A stretch of 42,552 bases of DNA from Candidatus Fermentithermobacillaceae bacterium (lineage in GTDB: Bacteria; Bacillota; Sulfobacillia; Fermentithermobacillales; Fermentithermobacillaceae). The first letter of the stretch is position 1. The number at the start of each line of letters is the position of its first letter. The notes under the pieces were generated by a model that did not search any database, was not told where the DNA came from, and saw only the letters and a list, made by a program, of their open reading frames with translations. The stretch is taken from positions 37,521 to 80,072 of the forward strand of contig JAGPNE010000006.1 of assembly GCA_018052455.1 (NCBI GenBank), in the 5' to 3' direction. Of this stretch, positions 1 through 8,696 are shown piece by piece. The position numbers were made by a program, and so were the translations under genes.

Positions 1-380
1 GCGTTATCGCCTGCTACGCTTCCTAGTATGCCGTGAAGGTTCATTCCGTCAATTGCCTCTCCTACTGCAGCTGCTGTTCCAGTTATAGTTTTGACAACTA
101 TGATATTTGCGGCTTTCTCCATGTTTATGCAACAATCTTTGAACAATCTGTTGAATCTCTGTTTGTACACCAAGGTGGGATCACCGGGCATAAGAGAATA
201 CTTGTAGCGCCCGTCGCCTGAAGGGACGCGCACCAAGTGGAGTTCTTTTATGTCTCGAGAGACCGTAGCCTGGGTCACTTTTATGCCTTCTTCTGCAAGC
301 AGTTTACACAGCTCTTCCTGGCTGGTGATGATGTTGTTGGATACCAGTTCAACGATTCTCATTTGCCTCTTGGCCTTCAT
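1..380 (-). CDS. argR: Arginine repressor ArgR (3' end cut off by window edge)
   Basis: Transcriptional regulator that senses arginine and controls arginine synthesis and breakdown genes. About 126 residues are visible. The N-terminal winged-helix DNA-binding domain carries the typical recognition segment 'VTQATVSRDIKEL'. The start of the C-terminal hexamerisation and arginine-binding domain follows ('VKTITGTAAAVGEAID'). ArgR proteins are usually about 150 residues, so roughly 25 are missing past position 1. The ATG at 380 is preceded by AGGAGG (390-395), which fixes the start. It lies 46 bases after nadK and is the last visible gene of the asp23-to-argR operon. In many Firmicutes recN follows, which would lie outside this window. 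Identification is secure. Confidence 0.95.
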   Translation of the reverse strand, partial: MKAKRQMRIVELVSNNIITSQEELCKLLAEEGIKVTQATVSRDIKELHLVRVPSGDGRYKYSLMPGDPTLVYKQRFNRLFKDCCINMEKAANIIVVKTITGTAAAVGEAIDGMNLHGILGSVAGDN

Positions 381-426
381 TGGGAAATGCCTCCTAACTT
401 AATCATTTGCGCTCACTCAGCCAGAA

Positions 427-1320
427 TTACCCTCGAGGTAACCTGCCTATCCCTTCTTTCATCTTTTTGCGCAGTACATCGTAGAAAGACCATCCTTTTG
501 TCCTAAGTAACGACGCTTTATATTCTGACTTCTTGACCACAATAATGTCATTCTTTTCGAGGCGGAAAAATTCCTGCCCATCGAGAGCTAGCGTCGTCGA
601 TTGACTAGGCAGTGTAACCTCAATTTCGCAGGATTCTGATGCGGGAACCACTATGGACCTGGAGTACAGGGTATGCGGACATATCGGAGTAGCCAGAAAT
701 GCCTCGATCTGAGGAGACAGAATAGGTCCACCTGCTGAAAGAGAATAAGCGGTAGAGCCTGTAGGTGTTGAGACAATCAGCCCGTCCGCGCCATAGACAT
801 CAACATCTTTACCGGAAACTCCAAACGATAGCACAGTCAAGCGCCCATAGGGCCCTTTTGAGACACAAGCTTCGTTTAGAGCAATACTGTGAAAGACTGA
901 CTCTTGCTGTCGAATCACCTCTGTAGATAGCATCAGCCTCTCATCCTTTTCGAAATTCCCTGAAATAAAATCGGGTAGATATTCAAAAAGGTCGTTCGCT
1001 TCCAACTCGGTAAGAAAACCAAAATGTCCAATATTCACCCCTAGAATGGGTATCCCCAAGGGGCCAAGAGACCTTGCGGCGCCCAGTAGGGTACCATCAC
1101 CTCCCATCACAACTGCAAAGTCGACGTTTAGGGGCCAATCAGCCAGAGGCAGTATATGCTGTCGCCACTTTTCGAATACACTGGCACAAGGGAGCAGATA
1201 GGCCTGGATACGTCTATCGTCAAGCCACTGTACTAGTTGATCTACCAAATCGTCGCTTTCTGCCTTATCAAGATTGGGCAGAATCCCTATGCCTTTTCTA
1301 GACACGCTCACGTCTCCCAT
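427..1320 (-). CDS. nadK: NAD kinase
   Basis: Phosphorylates NAD to NADP in the cytoplasm, using ATP or polyphosphate. The family signature 'GGDGTLLGAAR' lies near residue 75. The second conserved block 'GADGLIVSTPTGSTAYSLSAGGP' (key residues G-x-P-x-G-S-T-A-Y) lies near 180, and 'LDGQEF' near the C-terminus. Length is about 297 residues, usual for the family. The ATG at 1320 shares one base with the dxs stop (TGATG), giving tight translational coupling. A TTG three bases upstream (1323) is an alternative start with slightly better spacing to GAGG. It sits between dxs and argR in one operon, and NADPH supply also links it to nfnAB in the same operon. Identification is secure; the start is uncertain by one codon. 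Confidence 0.95.
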   Translation of the reverse strand: MGDVSVSRKGIGILPNLDKAESDDLVDQLVQWLDDRRIQAYLLPCASVFEKWRQHILPLADWPLNVDFAVVMGGDGTLLGAARSLGPLGIPILGVNIGHFGFLTELEANDLFEYLPDFISGNFEKDERLMLSTEVIRQQESVFHSIALNEACVSKGPYGRLTVLSFGVSGKDVDVYGADGLIVSTPTGSTAYSLSAGGPILSPQIEAFLATPICPHTLYSRSIVVPASESCEIEVTLPSQSTTLALDGQEFFRLEKNDIIVVKKSEYKASLLRTKGWSFYDVLRKKMKEGIGRLPRG

Positions 1321-3188
1321 CAACGTATGATTTCCTCAACTCTGTCAACTATACCTGACACATCCATACAGTACAGCTTTCGAAGATCTTTTTGGGGACC
1401 GTGCTCTATGTACCTCATTGGAAGGGTCAGTCTACTTACATTACATCTCCCAGAAGAACCGACAGCATCCAAAACTGCTTCCCCAAATCCGCCGGCAGAT
1501 ACATTTTCCTCAACTACTAACAAAGGTCCTGCGTTGGCTAGTTCACCTATTGTATTTCCGTCCAAAGGCACCACAAACCTAGCATTTACCACGCCGCACG
1601 ATATATTGCGTTCTTTTAGCGCCTTGGCAGCTTCTATAGCAGGATAGACCATGCTTCCAACAGCAACAATGTTTGCGTCTTCGCCGCGGGATATTACTTC
1701 GGCTTTCCCAATTTCTAGCATTTGGGGATTATCCAAAAACTCTTTGTAGGACACCCCTTCACCGCTGCCCCTAGGATACCTGATCGCGCTTGGCCCAGAA
1801 AGGTTAAGCGCAGACCACAACATATTGACCAGCTCACTCTCGTCTTTAGGCGCCATTATAGTCAATCCCGGGGCAGTCCTAAAATAACTTACATCGAATT
1901 GCCCATGATGGGTTTCTCCGTCTTCGCCGACCAGACCCGCCCTATCTACCGCGAAAACAACCTTAAGCTTCTGCAGACATACATCTTCAATTATTTGATC
2001 GTAAGCCCTTTGTAGAAATGTGGAGTAGATTGCGACGACCGGCAGTTTGCCGGATTGAGCGAGCCCGGCAGCAAACGCGACTGCATGACTTTCCGCAATC
2101 CCTACGTCAAAGACTCGATCGGGAAACTCTTGGGCAAATTCGTCAAGACCGGTGCCGTCAGCCATCGCTGCAGTAATCCCTACCAGTTCTTTATTCTGCT
2201 TGGCAAAACTCGTCATAGCTTGCCCAAAGACCTTGCTGTAGCTCGGAGGTCCCGAGTTCTCCGAAACAGGCTCACCACTATCTGGATCGAAAGGACCTAC
2301 CCCGTGGAATTTCTCAGGATTCTCCTCGGCGAATTTGTAGCCTTTTCCTTTTACGGTTACGGCATGCACTAACACAGGTTCATTTATTGTCTTTACCTCT
2401 TCAAATACCTTTATGAGCCCTTCTATGTTATGCCCATCGATGGGGCCGTAGTATCTAAAACCCAAAGACTCGAACCAGGCTTCCGGGAACAGGAAGTACT
2501 TCACTCCGCCTTTTAGGCGCCGCAACCAGTTGATGGTCCACTGTCCCACGTTTGGCATCCGATCTAGAACCTTCTCTAATGCAGATTTGGCAGATCTGTA
2601 CGACGGGGCGAGCCTAAGCAGGGTGAGGTACCGCGTGATTCCTCCTACGTTCTTTGATATAGACATCGAATTATCATTAAGTACTACGATTAACCGGGTC
2701 CCCAATTCCCCTGCATTGTTGAGACCTTCGTAGGCTACTCCAGAAGTGAGCGCACCATCTCCTATGACATCTATGACATTCCAATCGCCACCGTCTAGAT
2801 CCCTTGCCTTTGCCAAGCCTAGCGCGTACGAAATAGACCCTGAAGCATGCCCAGTATCATAAACGTCATAGGGACTCTCGGCCCGTTTCGGAAAACCAGA
2901 GATCCCGCCAAGTTTGCGCAAGGTTCCAAATGTGTGATAGCGTCCTGTAATTAGTTTGTGTCCGTAACTTTGATGCCCAACATCCCAAACGATTTTGTCT
3001 CGAGGAGTATCAAATACCTTATGCAAGGCGAGGGTAATCTCTACTGTCCCAAGGGACGATGCAAGATGACCACCGTTGGTAGATACAACCCGCACGATTT
3101 CGCTCCTGATTTCTCGCGCTAAAGACTCAAGTTCATCGACTGAAAGGTTTCGGATGTCCTCTGGAGATTTAACATTACAGAGCTGCAA
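1320..3188 (-). CDS. dxs: 1-deoxy-D-xylulose-5-phosphate synthase
   Basis: First enzyme of the MEP isoprenoid pathway. It condenses pyruvate and glyceraldehyde 3-phosphate with thiamine diphosphate. The protein is 622 residues, typical for Dxs. Visible features are the N-terminal 'WDVGHQSYGHKL' block, the ThDP/Mg motif starting 'GDGALTSG' and ending 'NDN', the transketolase central block around 'DVGIAESHAV' and 'YSTFLQRAYDQ', and a C-terminal transketolase domain ending near 'IEHG'. The start is TTG at 3188, chosen because GGAGGA lies six to seven bases upstream and no better start is nearby. It is directly upstream of nadK and downstream of ispA, so the substrate-making and prenyl-chain enzymes are co-transcribed. 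Identification is secure. Confidence 0.96.
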   Translation of the reverse strand: MQLCNVKSPEDIRNLSVDELESLAREIRSEIVRVVSTNGGHLASSLGTVEITLALHKVFDTPRDKIVWDVGHQSYGHKLITGRYHTFGTLRKLGGISGFPKRAESPYDVYDTGHASGSISYALGLAKARDLDGGDWNVIDVIGDGALTSGVAYEGLNNAGELGTRLIVVLNDNSMSISKNVGGITRYLTLLRLAPSYRSAKSALEKVLDRMPNVGQWTINWLRRLKGGVKYFLFPEAWFESLGFRYYGPIDGHNIEGLIKVFEEVKTINEPVLVHAVTVKGKGYKFAEENPEKFHGVGPFDPDSGEPVSENSGPPSYSKVFGQAMTSFAKQNKELVGITAAMADGTGLDEFAQEFPDRVFDVGIAESHAVAFAAGLAQSGKLPVVAIYSTFLQRAYDQIIEDVCLQKLKVVFAVDRAGLVGEDGETHHGQFDVSYFRTAPGLTIMAPKDESELVNMLWSALNLSGPSAIRYPRGSGEGVSYKEFLDNPQMLEIGKAEVISRGEDANIVAVGSMVYPAIEAAKALKERNISCGVVNARFVVPLDGNTIGELANAGPLLVVEENVSAGGFGEAVLDAVGSSGRCNVSRLTLPMRYIEHGPQKDLRKLYCMDVSGIVDRVEEIIR

Positions 3189-3256
3189 TCCAACTCCTCC
3201 CTAATCACTCACGAATGCACCAAGCACATCCGGCGACATTCCACTAATCTAGGAAT

Positions 3257-4147
3257 CTACCCATCTCTCGAAAGTGACAACAAATCTAACCTATTCATAT
3301 ACAGCCTAGACAGATCGACAAAAAACGAGTCGCTTAGGTCTAGGGAGAATAGACAGTCAAGACTACCTATGAGGGCTTTCCTCGCCTCTTTGCATGCGCC
3401 TTCAAAAGACAATGCATCAATAAGAGTGCTTTTATCTTCTTCTTTTTCGTTCTCGCCAATATCCTCGAGGTCATCAATGATTTGGAATGCGTATCCAAAA
3501 TGTCTGCCCCAAGATGAAAGACCCTCTAAGGAATCTTGTGATGCTTGAGCCAGCATGGCTCCTACTCTTGCAGATACCTCAAACAACGCCGCAGTCTTCA
3601 TATAGTACATCTTCATTACCTGTTCGGCATCGGCATGTTTCCCTTCGCACAAAAGATCCAGCACTTGCCCACCGACCATTCCTCTCGGACCCGCCGCGGC
3701 TGCTATCTCACGTGCCGCATTGCACTTTACATCGTCGCTGGTGTTTCCCGGAGATAACATAATCTCAAACGCCATAGTTAAAAGCGCATCGCCACAAAGC
3801 ACCGCCAAAGCTTCACCGAACTTCTTATGGCAAGTAAGTTTCCCCCTACGGTAGTCGTCATCATCCATACACGGAAGGTCATCGTGCACAAGCGAGTATG
3901 CATGAATCATCTCTAGGCCCGCGCCAAATGGAATTGCCAGATCCGTATTGCCGCCTTGGCTCTCGCAAGCAGCAAGCAAAATAATGCTCCGCAGCCTCTT
4001 GCCGCCAAAAAGGGTGTAATCAACACACTCTCTAAGAACTGGCGGATCCCATTCGCAAGAATCCAAGATCTTCGTGATTGCGTCGTCAATCTGACTACGC
4101 CTTGACTTAAGGTACGGATCAAGGCCATTCATATCTATAGCACCCAT
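3257..4147 (-). CDS. ispA: Farnesyl/geranylgeranyl diphosphate synthase (IspA family)
   Basis: Short-chain trans-prenyl transferase. It builds C15 or C20 diphosphates from IPP and DMAPP for quinone and wall-lipid precursors. The first aspartate-rich motif is 'DDLPCMDDDDYRRG' near residue 92. The second is 'DDLEDIGE', which is DDxxD-like but ends E-D-I rather than the usual D-D-I-L-D. The conserved 'GGKRLR' lies near residue 50. It is 296 residues, normal for IspA. The start ATG at 4147 directly follows the xseB stop at 4148, with GAGGAA about 12 bases upstream inside xseB; an internal ATG five codons later has a poorer site. Product chain length cannot be told from the sequence. Operon neighbours xseB and dxs match the usual Firmicute order. 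Confidence 0.92.
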   Translation of the reverse strand: MGAIDMNGLDPYLKSRRSQIDDAITKILDSCEWDPPVLRECVDYTLFGGKRLRSIILLAACESQGGNTDLAIPFGAGLEMIHAYSLVHDDLPCMDDDDYRRGKLTCHKKFGEALAVLCGDALLTMAFEIMLSPGNTSDDVKCNAAREIAAAAGPRGMVGGQVLDLLCEGKHADAEQVMKMYYMKTAALFEVSARVGAMLAQASQDSLEGLSSWGRHFGYAFQIIDDLEDIGENEKEEDKSTLIDALSFEGACKEARKALIGSLDCLFSLDLSDSFFVDLSRLYMNRLDLLSLSRDG

Positions 4148-4390
4148 TTATTCTTGTGTTTCCTCACTGGTCTTTAGAATCTCCTGAATTCGGCTATCCG
4201 CCTTATCTAGAATTGCCTCCAATTGTCTAGCCAATCTAATCCCTTCTTCAAACTTCTGAAGCGACTCCTCGAGCGAAAGCTCACCACTTTCAAGACATTT
4301 CACTATTTCTTCGAGTCTCTTTAGACTGCTGGCGAAATCCAAACCTTCTGGCTGGTCTTTTACCCTGTTGTCTTCTGGCAAATCAGTCAT
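4148..4390 (-). CDS. xseB: Exodeoxyribonuclease VII small subunit
   Basis: Small subunit of exonuclease VII, which degrades single-stranded DNA from both ends. It wraps around the large subunit XseA in several copies. It is 80 residues, mostly helical, with the family pattern 'FASSLKRLEEIVKCLESGEL' followed by 'SLEESLQKFEEGIRLA'. The ATG at 4390 overlaps the xseA stop by four bases (ATGA), so translation is coupled. Its stop abuts the start of ispA. Identification is secure from sequence and from position beside xseA. Confidence 0.94.
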   Translation of the reverse strand: MTDLPEDNRVKDQPEGLDFASSLKRLEEIVKCLESGELSLEESLQKFEEGIRLARQLEAILDKADSRIQEILKTSEETQE

Positions 4391-5616
4391 TTTCGCACCA
4401 ACCCCTCCTCACAATCATGTCTTTCTTCCACACGACAAACAATCGACCCTTTATGGAGGGTAACAACTACCCTACTGCCAGGTGTTACTTCACTAGAATC
4501 TCTCACAACGGAAAGACCAGGAAAAGTCCGGGTCACACTGTATCCTCTAGACAGTATCTTGAGTGGACTCAGAGCATCTAGCTTGGCCAACTCCGAATTG
4601 AGTCTCTGATGCCTTTCGTTAGACACGTTCATGATAGCATCTTCGAGATCCTTTCTGAGCCTATACAGAGTCTCTCTAGCGGCAACAAGAAACCAATCCG
4701 GTCTTTCAAAGCAAGGACGCGATGCAAGATTTTCGAGTCGCCTGCGGTTATGGTCAATCTGCATCCGCACACAGATGTTGGCTCTCTTTACCAGATTCTC
4801 TACCGTAGTCCTTATCTCCTCGACGTTCGGAACCACCAATTCGGCAGCCGCAGAAGGAGTGGCGGCTCGAACATCAGCCACTAGATCAGCTATAGTAACG
4901 TCTCTTTCATGCCCCACTGCAGATACTATAGGTACTTTTGACAAGAATATGGCTCGTGCCACGTCTTCATCGTTGAACACAAAGAGGTCCTCTTGAGAAC
5001 CTCCACCTCTACCAACAATTATAACATCGACATCGGGTATCTCGTTCAGGGCTCTTATGCCCGCTGCAATATCCTGCGCGGCTCCTTCGCCCTGAACCTT
5101 GCAATCAGCCAAGACAAATTCCACCCCGTGGTAACGCCTCTTGCCCACTGATATGATGTCTCTTATTGCGGCACCTCTTTTTGAGGTGACCAGACCAATC
5201 TTCCGTGGAAACATGGGAAGGGGTCGCTTGCGCTCCTCTTTGAAAAAGCCTTCTTTCTCTAGTTTTTCCTTGAGTTTTTCCAATGAAGCGTAAAGTGCGC
5301 CCAGTCCAAATGGCTCCATGTAGGTGGCATAGATCTGATAGATGCCATCGCGCTCGAAAACCGAAACGTTTCCTGCAAGAATAACCTGCATTCCATCTTC
5401 CGGTACAAACGAAATGCCGCTTCTCGCACTCTGCCACATAACAGCCCTAACACTCGCATTTTGATCCTTAAGCGTAAAGTAGAGGTGACCCCTGTAATCT
5501 CTAAGGTTAGCTATCTCACCCTGCACAAACACCTCTTTCAAGAAATCATCTTCCCAAAACATTTTCCGAATATAAGCGTTTAGCTGGCTTACTGAAATAA
5601 CATCCTTGTAATGCAA
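4387..5616 (-). CDS. xseA: Exodeoxyribonuclease VII large subunit
   Basis: Catalytic subunit of exonuclease VII, acting on single-stranded DNA in repair. The N-terminal OB-fold domain begins at 'VISVSQLNAYIRKMF' and contains 'VQGEIANL' and 'GHLYFTLKD'. The nuclease core has 'TSKRGAAIRDI', 'GRGGGSQEDLFVFND' and 'SAVGHERDVTIADLVAD', all diagnostic. I place the start at TTG 5616 (409 residues). An AGGGGGTGG ribosome site sits about eight bases upstream, and the OB domain begins a few residues later. An ATG further up at 5712 would add 32 non-conserved residues and overlap nfnB. The gene follows nfnB by 70 bases and overlaps xseB by four. Function is secure, start moderately so. Confidence 0.93.
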   Translation of the reverse strand: MHYKDVISVSQLNAYIRKMFWEDDFLKEVFVQGEIANLRDYRGHLYFTLKDQNASVRAVMWQSARSGISFVPEDGMQVILAGNVSVFERDGIYQIYATYMEPFGLGALYASLEKLKEKLEKEGFFKEERKRPLPMFPRKIGLVTSKRGAAIRDIISVGKRRYHGVEFVLADCKVQGEGAAQDIAAGIRALNEIPDVDVIIVGRGGGSQEDLFVFNDEDVARAIFLSKVPIVSAVGHERDVTIADLVADVRAATPSAAAELVVPNVEEIRTTVENLVKRANICVRMQIDHNRRRLENLASRPCFERPDWFLVAARETLYRLRKDLEDAIMNVSNERHQRLNSELAKLDALSPLKILSRGYSVTRTFPGLSVVRDSSEVTPGSRVVVTLHKGSIVCRVEERHDCEEGLVRK

Positions 5617-5686
5617 CCGGGTGCCACCCCCTTTTTGACATACCGTAAGTTCAGCGAAAAATCTCCTCAGCCGAAAATGAACTCCA

Positions 5687-7087
5687 TTACCACTCTTCTG
5701 TTCCACTTTCAAGGTATTCGTGGATATCCTTTGCGGCGGTTTTCCCTGCGCCCATGGCCAGGATCACGGTAGCCGAGCCGGTTACCGCATCTCCCCCAGC
5801 CCAAACTCTTGGTCTACTCGTCCTACCAGTACATTCGTCGGCTATGAGACCACCCCAAGGCTGTGCATTGAGACCATCCGTAGTTTTTACCAATATGGGA
5901 TTGGGAGATGTCCCCAAAGCCATGACAACAGTATCCGCTTCCATAACAAACTCAGAACCTGGAATTGGTATCGGACGCCTTCTACCAGACCGATCAGGCT
6001 CTCCTAGTTCCATTTTAATGCACTCTATGCCGCTAACCCAACCTTTTTCGTTGCCAAGGATCCGCACCGGATTTGTAAGAAGGTGAAACTCAACACCTTC
6101 TTCTTCAGCGTGATGAATCTCCTCCACCCGGGCCGGCATTTCTTCCCTGCCTCGTCTATAGACTATCATTGCTTTTTCGGCTCCAAGCCTCAAGGCGCAT
6201 CTGACCGAGTCCATAGCTACGTTTCCCGCACCTACTACTACGACTTTTTTGCCGGATGCTATGGGTGTATCGTACTCTGGAAACATGTATGCCTTCATAA
6301 GGTTTATTCGAGTGAGATATTCGTTAGCGGAATAGACTCCGTTTAAGTTCTCTCCTGGTATATGCATAAACATTGGTAACCCTGCACCGCTACCTACAAA
6401 CACAGCATCAAAGCCCTGTTCGAAGATTTCGTCTATGGTAAGGGTTCGCCCGACTACGAAATTAAGTTGGATGCTAACCCCTAGTTTCCTTACGTAGTCA
6501 ACCTCTTTTTTCACTATGCTCTTGGGAAGACGAAACTCAGGAATTCCATACATTAGAACTCCGCCCGGCTCATGGAGCGATTCGAAAATGGTCACATCAT
6601 AACCTAATTTGGCCAGATCTCCTCCGCAAGTAAGCCCAGCAGGACCTGCGCCAACAATAGCAACCTTCTTACCGTTTCGAGGCACATCCAGACCATCCGA
6701 ATTCCCGTTGGCCATTTCCCAATCGGCTACAAACCTCTCCAACCGTCCGATCGCTACAGGTTCGCCTCTCCTACCAAGTATGCACTTAGACTCACATTGC
6801 GTTTCCTGAGGACAAACTCTTCCGCACACCGCAGGCAGACTGTTAGTGGCTTTTACTACATCAATTGCTCCTTGAAAGTCACCCTCTTTTATGAGTTTGA
6901 TAAACCCTGGAATATCAACGGACACAGGACACCCTTGCATACACTGGGGGTTCTTACAGTTAAGGCATCTAGATGCCTCTTCCAAAGCCATCTCCTCGGA
7001 ATAGCCGAGCGCAACTTCCTGAAAATTGTGCCGCCTAACCTCCGGATCTTGGCTAGGCATTTCGACTCTATTCTTAACGGCCATCAT
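5687..7087 (-). CDS. nfnB: NfnB: large subunit of electron-bifurcating NADH-dependent ferredoxin:NADP+ oxidoreductase
   Basis: Large subunit of NfnAB. The complex couples NADPH, NADH and ferredoxin by flavin-based electron bifurcation in the cytoplasm. The N-terminal region has two cysteine clusters for [4Fe-4S] centres ('CLNCKNPQCMQGCP' and 'CGRVCPQETQCESKC'). An FAD-binding 'VAIVGAGPAGLTCGGDLA' follows, then an NADP-binding 'VVVVGAGNVAMDSVRCALRLG'. It is 466 residues, matching NfnB and the related glutamate synthase small subunit. The start is ATG 7087 (or ATG 7084), because GGAGG lies five to eight bases upstream; a longer frame to 7231 would be buried in nfnA. It overlaps nfnA by 14 bases. 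A GltD-type role is possible by homology alone, but the nfnA partner argues strongly for Nfn. Confidence 0.9.
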   Translation of the reverse strand: MMAVKNRVEMPSQDPEVRRHNFQEVALGYSEEMALEEASRCLNCKNPQCMQGCPVSVDIPGFIKLIKEGDFQGAIDVVKATNSLPAVCGRVCPQETQCESKCILGRRGEPVAIGRLERFVADWEMANGNSDGLDVPRNGKKVAIVGAGPAGLTCGGDLAKLGYDVTIFESLHEPGGVLMYGIPEFRLPKSIVKKEVDYVRKLGVSIQLNFVVGRTLTIDEIFEQGFDAVFVGSGAGLPMFMHIPGENLNGVYSANEYLTRINLMKAYMFPEYDTPIASGKKVVVVGAGNVAMDSVRCALRLGAEKAMIVYRRGREEMPARVEEIHHAEEEGVEFHLLTNPVRILGNEKGWVSGIECIKMELGEPDRSGRRRPIPIPGSEFVMEADTVVMALGTSPNPILVKTTDGLNAQPWGGLIADECTGRTSRPRVWAGGDAVTGSATVILAMGAGKTAAKDIHEYLESGTEEW

Positions 7088-7916
7088 GTCCACCTCCACA
7101 GCGGCAACGTTCATTTGCAATTTGCTCTTGTTCTTTGTAGGCATTGGAACGTCTCCACGCTTCAGCCCAATCCACAAGATGGCCATCAAACATTGGCCCA
7201 TCGACACATGCGAACTTGGTCTCTCCGCCAACTGATACTCTGCACGCCCCGCACATTCCTGTGCCGTCTACCATAATAGGGTTCATGGATACCCACGTCT
7301 TAATCCCGTATTCTTCGGTTACCTGGCAGACAGCTTTCATCATGAGCATTGGGCCTATCGCGATCACTTCGTCCATGGTAAGACCCTGTTCTATTAGTTC
7401 CTTGAGCTTATCCGATACGAAACCCTTGAACCCCCGGCTTCCATCATCAGTACAAATATGAAGCTCATCAGAGTACTCTCTCATCTCGTCTTCAAGAATT
7501 ACAAGGTCTTTTGAGCGGGCCCCTATTATGCTGATCAAGTTCACTCCACGCCGATGCAGTTCCTTACACTTGGGCAAAAGAGGAGCTACACCTACTCCAC
7601 CACCAACAGCAACTACCTTTCCCGTCTCGGGGAGCTCCGCAGGTAATCCCAAGGGTCCTGCGAGATCCATTATCTTATCATTTACTTCCAGTTGTCCAAG
7701 CTGGGCTGTAGTAAAACCGACTTCCTGATAGATCAGGGTAATCGTTCCCGCCTCAGCATCATAATCTGCTATTGTCAAAGGGATCCTCTCCCCCTCTTCT
7801 CGGATCCTTAACATAACAAATTGACCTGGCTTTGCTTTTTCTGCAATGAAAGGAGCGTTGACCACTATTTTTTTGGTAACTGGAGTCAGCACCTCTTTAT
7901 GTATTATTTCATTCAT
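7074..7916 (-). CDS. nfnA: NfnA: small subunit of electron-bifurcating NADH-dependent ferredoxin:NADP+ oxidoreductase
   Basis: Small subunit of NfnAB. It binds FAD, NAD(H) and a [2Fe-2S] cluster. The FAD domain (residues 1-95) has 'FVMLRIREEGERIPLTIAD'. The NAD domain starts at 'VVAVGGGVGVAPLLP'. The C-terminal cluster segment is 'VDGTGMCGACRV' with a further Cys in 'FACVDGP'. That gives three Cys plus a nearby Asp, fitting the unusual Asp/Cys3 ligation known for NfnA. It is 280 residues, usual for NfnA. A closely related alternative is the dihydroorotate dehydrogenase electron-transfer subunit PyrK, but no pyrD is adjacent and the nfnB partner is. ATG 7916 has GGAGGG eight bases upstream. 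It lies between nusB and xseA, where folD often sits in relatives. Confidence 0.9.
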   Translation of the reverse strand: MNEIIHKEVLTPVTKKIVVNAPFIAEKAKPGQFVMLRIREEGERIPLTIADYDAEAGTITLIYQEVGFTTAQLGQLEVNDKIMDLAGPLGLPAELPETGKVVAVGGGVGVAPLLPKCKELHRRGVNLISIIGARSKDLVILEDEMREYSDELHICTDDGSRGFKGFVSDKLKELIEQGLTMDEVIAIGPMLMMKAVCQVTEEYGIKTWVSMNPIMVDGTGMCGACRVSVGGETKFACVDGPMFDGHLVDWAEAWRRSNAYKEQEQIANERCRCGGGHDGR

Positions 7917-7971
7917 CTACACACCCTCCAAAATATAGTCTCACAAGCTCTGGACACGCGACACAGCTTAC

Positions 7972-8418
7972 TTATTTATTGTAACGATCTGCACCCTCTT
8001 GTGACCACCCTGATCTCGTGAAAATACTCACAAGAACTCCGTTTACAAAACTCGGAGAAGCATGGGACCCATAATCCTTTGCGAGTTCTATAGCTTCGTT
8101 CAAGATTACCTCAACGGGGGCGCTTTTGAGGATGAGAGCCTCAGCGTAAGCTAGCCTAATGATGCACAGATCAGCTCGGGGCATTCTGGACACAGCCCAA
8201 CCTTTCGATACCTGATTAATCAGATCATCAATCTCACGGACATGTGAAGTAACGGCTTCCACCAAGTCTCGAGCATAATCCACATCTCCCAAGGAGGTCC
8301 TATTGTCTTGATCTGACTCTGCCTCCGAAATTCGGAAATACTCATCGGGTTCTATTTTCCCTACTTCCCAACAAAAAAGCGCATTGAGCGCCAATATCCT
8401 TGAATCACGTCTGCTCAT
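7972..8418 (-). CDS. nusB: Transcription antitermination factor NusB
   Basis: RNA-binding factor that forms the antitermination complex on rRNA operons with NusE (S10). All-helical family features are visible: an N-terminal 'SRRDSRILALNALFCWE' helix, the central 'DYARDLVEAV' segment, and the C-terminal 'VILNEAIELAKDYGSHASPSFVNGVL' block, which is highly typical. It is about 148 residues. I start at ATG 8418, nine bases after GAGG; the upstream TTG at 8433 overlaps the preceding stop and has no site. It follows the DUF2273 gene by 11 bases, as in many Firmicutes. Identification is secure. Confidence 0.95.
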   Translation of the reverse strand: MSRRDSRILALNALFCWEVGKIEPDEYFRISEAESDQDNRTSLGDVDYARDLVEAVTSHVREIDDLINQVSKGWAVSRMPRADLCIIRLAYAEALILKSAPVEVILNEAIELAKDYGSHASPSFVNGVLVSIFTRSGWSQEGADRYNK

Positions 8419-8429
8419 TCTTGTTATCC

Positions 8430-8684
8430 TCAATGAAAATGCGGTCTTCCTGGAAATCTATCCTCCAGAAGCTCCCTAAATCCCTTTCCTTCATCATCTG
8501 ACGATCTCCCTATTGAATAACCGAGCCAAGTAGCCACTATAACTATTAGAGTTTTCCACAAGCCCAAAGTGATCAGTGACAAACCGATCAGAAAACCAAT
8601 GCCGGTCCCAAGGGCTCGACCAGGATTGCTCTCAATCCATACCACGAGCCTATCCAGTATTTTCTTGCCCGTTCCCGGTTCCAT
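8430..8684 (-). CDS. Small DUF2273-type membrane protein of the Asp23 operon
   Basis: Small membrane protein (about 84 residues) of unknown biochemical role, seen between amaP and nusB in many Firmicutes. It has two close hydrophobic stretches ('ALGTGIGFLIGLSLITLGLW' and 'LIVIVATWLGYSIG') with a short basic turn, then a charged C-terminal tail. The order amaP - this gene - nusB supports the DUF2273 assignment. ATG 8684 is chosen because GGAGG lies eight bases upstream; a GTG at 8693 would fall on the ribosome site. It probably sits in the cytoplasmic membrane with AmaP as part of the envelope-stress module; this is inferred from context. Confidence 0.85.
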   Translation of the reverse strand: MEPGTGKKILDRLVVWIESNPGRALGTGIGFLIGLSLITLGLWKTLIVIVATWLGYSIGRSSDDEGKGFRELLEDRFPGRPHFH

Positions 8685-8696
8685 TAGGGCCACCTC

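Noticed and set aside
5687-7087. Glutamate synthase small subunit (GltD)
   Set aside because: The families are homologous, but there is no large subunit and the adjacent NfnA-type gene with a 2Fe-2S segment points to NfnAB.
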